Shown here in pieces: positions 6,001 to 9,094 of a stretch of 9,094 nt of DNA. The stretch is from an uncultured Rhodospirillales bacterium. GTDB lineage: Bacteria; Pseudomonadota; Alphaproteobacteria; Rhodospirillales; Defluviicoccaceae. The position numbers and the translations under genes were made by a program. The stretch is from contig CAKZLS010000580.1 in assembly GCA_937127205.1 (NCBI GenBank), positions 1 to 9,094 of the forward strand, in the 5' to 3' direction. Each line of letters opens with the position of its first letter. Positions within the stretch are counted from its first letter, which is position 1. The notes under the pieces are model-generated. The model worked only from the letters and a program-made list of their open reading frames with translations, ran no database searches and had not been told where the DNA came from.

Positions 6001-9000
6001 TCGCCGCGCCATTGACGAAATTCACCGTCGCGCTCTGATCGACGCCGTCAATTTTAAATTCCAGGTCCACCGTGCCGCTCAACGACTGTGTCGCTGTTAA
6101 CGCAAATGACAGCGTCGCATCGCCAACGTCGCCGCTTTCGACCACCGTCGGCCCACTCGCAAGGGAGATGGTCGGCTGAGTCTGGGAGCCGAAAGTCATA
6201 TATATCGGTGCGGTGACCGGCCCCTTCGGTAGATTGTCGTTGGTGGTATCGATGATGCTGGCGACGAAGCCGAGCGGGAGCTGACTTTCCGGCACAGCCA
6301 ACGTGATCCCGGGCACCTGTGTGAAGTCGAAACTGCTGGTGATGTCCTGATCGGTTCCGTTGAGAACAATATCGACGGTTTGAAATTCCGCCGCATTGTT
6401 GGCGGGAAAGTCTTCGGCCCTAAGGTTATCGAGCTGGTTGTCCAGTTGGGTCGCATAGGGTCCGGAGAAGTTGTTGTTGACCGGCTGGATTATGCCCTTG
6501 CTCAGCATCACCCGGACCGTCTCGCCTGCCGGGCCATTGACGACGACGCTCGGACCGCCGGCGCCGTACGTGCCGACGCTGCCCTCGGCCAGCCCGTCAA
6601 CAGTTAGGGTTACGTCTATATTCGGCGAGTCCTGGGTTGCGAGTCCCTTGGAACCGGCTTGGTTGCCCGTGCCCTGAAGCTGTCCGGTGGCGGTGGAGCC
6701 GTCGGTGAAGGTGACAGTGAAGGTGGAACCGATCAGTTCAGCCCCGGAGATACCGCCGACGTCCCAAGAGGGATCCGTACCGGCATCCAGGGTTGCCTTG
6801 GTGGCTCCCGCGATGGAATTGGGATCCATGTCGATGGAAAACCCAACCGTCTCCCCGGTTTCGAATCCACCATTCACGGCGTTATCGAAGTCGAGCTTGA
6901 TACCCTCGTAGCCGTCAATCCCGCCGAGACCGATATAGGTGCCGTGGTTCGGGGCCTGGATGCCGCTGCCGCCGGGGGTATTGATTGTCAGCGCCTTGGC
7001 CGTCGAGTCCCCGGCCACACCGAAAGGATCGAAAACGGCGTCGGGGTATAGCGCGTTGGTGACGTCGATCTCCACCGATACGATGTTCTTGTCACCCGCA
7101 TTGGTGATCCGGAAGGAATTGGCGCCGTAGTTCGAGATTTGGACGTTGTTGGAATTCTCAGTGATGGCCAGTGTGGCCGCGCCGGTCGCCGCATCTTCGA
7201 CAACGAAGTCCAGCGTCGACGTGGTCGCGCCCTGATTCTGGCTGAACCACAGCGTGTAGTCGCCCGCGGCGAGCGGTGCCGAAAAGCCAATGGTGTTGCC
7301 GTAGGCCTCGATGACCCCGTCAGCCATGTGGGCCAGAAGGTTCATGCCGACGTCGAGTTCACTATATACGATGCCACCGAGCAGGTTGCCGATGTCCGGA
7401 GCCGCCGGTGTTTCGGTGAAGATGGAGCCTGCCTGCATACCGAGAAAAGTGGCGTTCACCTGGCTCGGATCATAATCGTCAAAATCAGCGAGGTTGATGG
7501 CGTTGAGGTGGGTGCCCTCGGCCACGGTAAAGTGGACGTAGTCGAAGTCGCGATTGGGTTCCCCTTCCTGAGTCGATACGAGCCGCGTGGTGCCGATCGA
7601 CAGCGTCACCGGGGTTGGGCTGTTTCCGCTCTCGGAGAAATCGCCACCCGCAACCGGAGCGCCGTTGACGCCGTCGGGCGGAGGGCCGTCTTCATCATCG
7701 TCTAAAATGGTGACGATGGCGGTGGCGTCACCGAGTACAGCATCTCCTCCGGTCACGCCGGTGATGACCACCTGGAACGTTTGGTCACCCTCGACGTCCG
7801 GGTCGCTGATGATCTCGATCGGGATCGTCAGGTCGGCGGAATTTCCGGCGATCTCGCCGGAACCGCTATAAACGCCGGTCGCCGGATTGAAGCTCAAGGC
7901 CGGTGCCGCGTAGTCCTGTTGTCCGGTGGCAGAACCCGGACGGATCTCGTAGCTGACCGCAACCGTCTCATTGGCCGGAATAGCCACGTCCGACTGGATG
8001 GTCACCGTCACCGTGCCGCCGCCCTCGTCGATCGCCGCGTCGACGGCCGAAATCACCGGCCCGGTGTTCACCTTGATGATTTCCACGGCATTGATCAGCG
8101 GATTTTCGGTAACCCGCTGGAAATCGATATCAACTGTACCGTCGGTCACCTCGCCGACCCACTCGAACATGCCGCCCACTTGGTGGCCAAGCGTATCCGA
8201 CAGATCCAGGCTCGGCAGAAACGGCTGGCCCTCTACGCTGACCGTGAAAACACGCTCGCCGGGTGCGCTGGTCCCACTGTAGCCGTTACCCATGTACAGG
8301 CGCACGGCGTAGGATCCGGCGGCAAGTCCGCCGTCGCCGAACTCGAGCGCCATCTCGGCGCCACCGAAAGGATCCCAGCGCTCCTGGGCGAACACGCCGA
8401 GCGGTGTCGTACCCGGCACGGTGGCGTCGGTATTGGGGATATTGCTTGTATAGACATGTGTCGCCCCGCCGACCATGAACGCGGTATCGCTGACCCAATC
8501 GGGGCCCCCATCGGTGGCGGCGACATCCGCACTGCCGGCGTTCCATCGATAGAGCACTTCGCCGTCGGCGACTTCTCGACCAACGCTGTCGACCTGCACC
8601 CAGTCCCATGAGGCGGCGAACCCGTCGTCACCATCACCGGGCTTGCTGGAAACCAGCCCGACGACGGCGCCGGTCTGCTTACTGGCATTGACGTATTGCC
8701 CCTTGACCGCGCTGACCACGTCTTCCGGGAGGGCGAGCGCGGCGGTCTCGAACAACGGGCCGTAGACGCCGCCATCCATGAACTGAGCCTGGGCCTTGAC
8801 CGTTTCCGAACCCGGTATCAGATCCAGCACCAAGGCCAGTTGAACATTGCCGTCGCCGTTACCATTGTCGGCGGTTTCGATTCCCGGTATTTCGACAAAG
8901 ACGGAGGTGGGCGAGTCCTCCGCCTCCACCAGGAGTTGGAGCCCGTACTTGATGGTGCCGTTGTCGTCGATTACGGCGATCGTACCCTGCGCGAATGTGG

Positions 9001-9094
9001 ACTGGTGGCCGGGTCCGACCATCAGGCCGGCCTTCTCGCCGCCATCCCAGGTCTTCGCCGGCGTCAGGCAGCCGTCGCAGTTGCCACAATCGTC
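3080..9094 (-). CDS. Giant multi-modular malectin/Calx-beta protein (5' end outside window)
   Basis: This is probably an exported surface or matrix protein that binds glycans; the role is inferred from its modules. At least 2004 residues are encoded. No in-frame stop occurs up to the right edge, so ATG 9022 is internal. Numbering from that Met, the modules are: unassigned N-terminal part (1-154), malectin-like 1 (155-318), Calx-beta 1 (321-443), PPC-like (460-611), unassigned block (612-946), divergent Calx-beta 2 (948-1056), cadherin-like Big_9 type (1057-1158), malectin-like 2 (1162-1332), SdrD B-like 1 (1338-1448), DUF11 (1453-1571), Calx-beta 3 (1572-1690), SdrD B-like 2 (1694-1804) and malectin-like 3 (1809-1980, the C-terminus). 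Malectin signatures recur: YRxNAG, ATDGGPDW, ERWD, PGERVF or PGDRVF, EGQ, and an NPxxNAxEI ending. Calx-beta modules end in acidic DDDED or NNDD clusters. No transmembrane segment, LPXTG, PEP-CTERM or RTX nonapeptides occur in the visible part. Malectins bind alpha-glucosides in eukaryotes; the bacterial ligand is unknown. Frame and composition are uniform. Confidence 0.88.
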   Translation of the reverse strand, partial: DDCGNCDGCLTPAKTWDGGEKAGLMVGPGHQSTFAQGTIAVIDDNGTIKYGLQLLVEAEDSPTSVFVEIPGIETADNGNGDGNVQLALVLDLIPGSETVKAQAQFMDGGVYGPLFETAALALPEDVVSAVKGQYVNASKQTGAVVGLVSSKPGDGDDGFAASWDWVQVDSVGREVADGEVLYRWNAGSADVAATDGGPDWVSDTAFMVGGATHVYTSNIPNTDATVPGTTPLGVFAQERWDPFGGAEMALEFGDGGLAAGSYAVRLYMGNGYSGTSAPGERVFTVSVEGQPFLPSLDLSDTLGHQVGGMFEWVGEVTDGTVDIDFQRVTENPLINAVEIIKVNTGPVISAVDAAIDEGGGTVTVTIQSDVAIPANETVAVSYEIRPGSATGQQDYAAPALSFNPATGVYSGSGEIAGNSADLTIPIEIISDPDVEGDQTFQVVITGVTGGDAVLGDATAIVTILDDDEDGPPPDGVNGAPVAGGDFSESGNSPTPVTLSIGTTRLVSTQEGEPNRDFDYVHFTVAEGTHLNAINLADFDDYDPSQVNATFLGMQAGSIFTETPAAPDIGNLLGGIVYSELDVGMNLLAHMADGVIEAYGNTIGFSAPLAAGDYTLWFSQNQGATTSTLDFVVEDAATGAATLAITENSNNVQISNYGANSFRITNAGDKNIVSVEIDVTNALYPDAVFDPFGVAGDSTAKALTINTPGGSGIQAPNHGTYIGLGGIDGYEGIKLDFDNAVNGGFETGETVGFSIDMDPNSIAGATKATLDAGTDPSWDVGGISGAELIGSTFTVTFTDGSTATGQLQGTGNQAGSKGLATQDSPNIDVTLTVDGLAEGSVGTYGAGGPSVVVNGPAGETVRVMLSKGIIQPVNNNFSGPYATQLDNQLDNLRAEDFPANNAAEFQTVDIVLNGTDQDITSSFDFTQVPGITLAVPESQLPLGFVASIIDTTNDNLPKGPVTAPIYMTFGSQTQPTISLASGPTVVESGDVGDATLSFALTATQSLSGTVDLEFKIDGVDQSATVNFVNGAATLVQVPVPNDDVADGDDVVTITDLVATGPAAVSVNPAANSATGTVTEDDFAPVGGTDMVSGDADQQSTFSAADLLWNDTDGDNAIAELTIIDAGTNGANGLTVQGGTVSVAANGDVTYTPADGFTGNDTFIYTVEDPGGNQATAHVTVEIPLDGGVIYRVNAGGGFVQATDGGPDWAANTGFGAQSGAGFSNNTGYVAAFSGSVGRDASLPDYVPDEVFFTERWDLSASPEMTFSFDVTPSQTYGVNIISRNGWSGTNSPGERVFDIQIEGQEIFGDIDLSASLGHLTGGMLQHVLTVQDSSLDIEWLHQVQNPLVNAIEIVLISQGRTDGSIGDLVWDDADGDGVRDVGEVGIEGVTIDLVDPGADGQPGGGDDSVLSSTTTNTSGNYMFGGLAAGDYLVDVTDAGNVLGGRVLTTASDPVTLSIAAGEANSDADFGYRLTVVPQADLAISKDVDNPAPLVGQDVTFTVTLSNNGPDQATNVSVIDLLPAGLTFVSATSSAGSYDSVDGAWDVGSVDTAAQVILEIIATVTTEDAVSNLATIGSSDQVDPNAGNNAASAGVDAVLGSTLSIAPNVAVQAEGDMGVQAFTFIVTRADATSGAASVDFAVSGAGVNGADFSSGVLPSGTVTFADTEVSQTTTVNVNGDTDLEGDESFTVTLSNATGATIVQAVATGTINNDDTAPSNGSIGDLVWDDADGDGVRDAGEVGIEGVTIDLVDPGADGQPGGGDDSVLASTTTDASGNYTFSGLAAGDYLVYVTDAGNVLGGRVLTTASDPVALSIASGEANTGADFGYQLLGSGGIVYRVNAGGALVQATDGGPDWVANTGNGAQSGAGFSNNTGYVATFSSPLGRDASLPAYVPDEVFFTERWDLSAGPEMTFSFDVTAGQTYGVKIFARDGYSGTNDPGDRVFDIKIEGQEIFSDVDLTGTYEHLTGAMFEYVLVAGDDSLDIEWIHEIENPTVNAIEIELLIS
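3083..3598 (-). repeat. Malectin-like module 3, repeat partner of 5027-5539
   Basis: This segment encodes residues 1809-1980 of the giant protein and is a diverged copy of the segment at 5027-5539, offset by 647 codons. By eye about three quarters of residues agree. The first 90 or so residues (YRVNAGG through ERWDLSA) are nearly identical and the last 60 diverge more. Near-exact DNA blocks remain, for example around 3477-3500 against 5418-5441. The copy ends the protein, with an extra residue in EIELLIS compared with EIVLIS in module 2. Confidence 0.85.
3611..3943 (-). repeat. SdrD B-like module 2, near-identical to 4679-5011
   Basis: This encodes residues 1694-1804. Aligned without gaps to residues 1338-1448 (offset 356 codons, 1068 bases), I count 12 differences in 111 residues, about 89% identity. 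DNA similarity is equally high, with an uninterrupted 36-base match at 3668-3703 against 4736-4771. The module is a beta-sandwich type known from staphylococcal Sdr proteins and many bacterial surface proteins. It begins with GSIGDLVWDDADGDGVRD and ends with ADFGYQL. Confidence 0.9.
4679..5011 (-). repeat. SdrD B-like module 1, near-identical to 3611-3943
   Basis: This encodes residues 1338-1448, the partner of the segment above. It sits directly after malectin-like module 2, whereas its partner sits directly before malectin-like module 3. It carries the same acidic 12-residue EF-hand-like loop DADGDGVRDVGE (residues 1347-1358) and the Gly-rich DPGADGQPGGGDD segment, both possible calcium sites. 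Confidence 0.9.
5027..5539 (-). repeat. Malectin-like module 2, repeat partner of 3083-3598
   Basis: This encodes residues 1162-1332. It matches module 3 closely and the first malectin module (8069-8560) only at the conserved family positions, so modules 2 and 3 derive from a later duplication. It follows a cadherin-like module (5549-5854) and precedes SdrD B-like module 1. Confidence 0.85.
6185..7189 (-). other. Unassigned ~335-residue block in the giant protein
   Basis: Residues 612-946 lie between a PPC-like domain (FDYVHFTVAEGT through LDFVVED) and the second Calx-beta module. The block looks beta-rich and has no cysteine. It seems to have at least two parts. The first, about 630-785, contains FRITNAGDKNIVSVEIDVT, DAVFDPFGVAGD, ETGETVGFSIDMDPNS and ELIGSTFTVTFTDGSTATGQ. 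The second, about 800-946, contains VVVNGPAGETVRVMLSKG, EFQTVDIVLNGTDQDI and LPLGFVASIIDTTNDNLPKG. It does not resemble the repeated modules around it. I recall similar phrases in other malectin-containing bacterial proteins but cannot name a family. Confidence 0.6.

Noticed and set aside
7781..8611. 276-codon plus-strand ORF
   Set aside because: It is antisense to malectin module 1 and Calx-beta 1. It lacks domain motifs and a ribosome site that would argue for it against the continuous, domain-rich minus-strand frame.
8233..8775. 180-codon minus-strand ORF overlapping the giant gene in another frame
   Set aside because: Its composition (Arg, Ser, Pro, Ala) is typical of an out-of-frame reading; the in-frame malectin module is clearly the real product.
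3080..9022. Treating ATG 9022 as the true start of the giant protein
   Set aside because: The frame continues without a stop to the window edge, no ribosome site precedes ATG 9022, and no signal peptide follows it.

Overview
The window looks like chromosomal DNA of a Gram-negative alphaproteobacterium. It is GC-rich, with G/C-ended codons, an ackA-fabI arrangement of the kind known in rhizobia and relatives, an NhaA antiporter whose N-terminus has the proteobacterial pattern, and a lipobox lipoprotein. The Rhodospirillales or a neighbouring order would fit, but this placement is inference.

Layout. (1) Positions 1-1208, plus strand: the 3' end of acetate kinase (ackA, cut by the window's left edge), joined by an ATGA stop/start overlap to a complete enoyl-ACP reductase (fabI). 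The two are almost certainly cotranscribed and link acetyl-phosphate/acetyl-CoA metabolism to fatty-acid elongation. (2) Positions 1244-2869 (possibly to 2926), minus strand: nhaA, encoding an Na+/H+ antiporter, followed 60 nt downstream by a gene for a small lipoprotein with an internally duplicated Cys-x6-Cys motif. fabI and the lipoprotein gene converge with only 35 bp between them. (3) Positions 2870-3079: a short gap with a possible nhaA promoter, a 6-bp GC hairpin and a 12-codon plus-strand ORF with a good Shine-Dalgarno sequence but no supportable function. (4) Positions 3080-9094, minus strand: one reading frame of at least 2004 codons that is still open at the right edge. It encodes a very large mosaic protein, presumably secreted, made of three malectin-like carbohydrate-binding modules interleaved with Calx-beta, PPC-like, cadherin-like, SdrD B-type and DUF11 modules, plus a central block of about 335 residues that I cannot assign to a named family.

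The first two regions are ordinary housekeeping genes. The giant gene is the accessory part: its composition suggests a calcium-stabilised surface or matrix protein that binds glycans, assembled by module duplication. Two SdrD B-type modules are still about 89% identical in protein. Its N-terminus (signal peptide, anchoring, any secretion genes) lies outside the window, so its export route cannot be decided here. I found no RNA genes, insertion sequences or CRISPR arrays.
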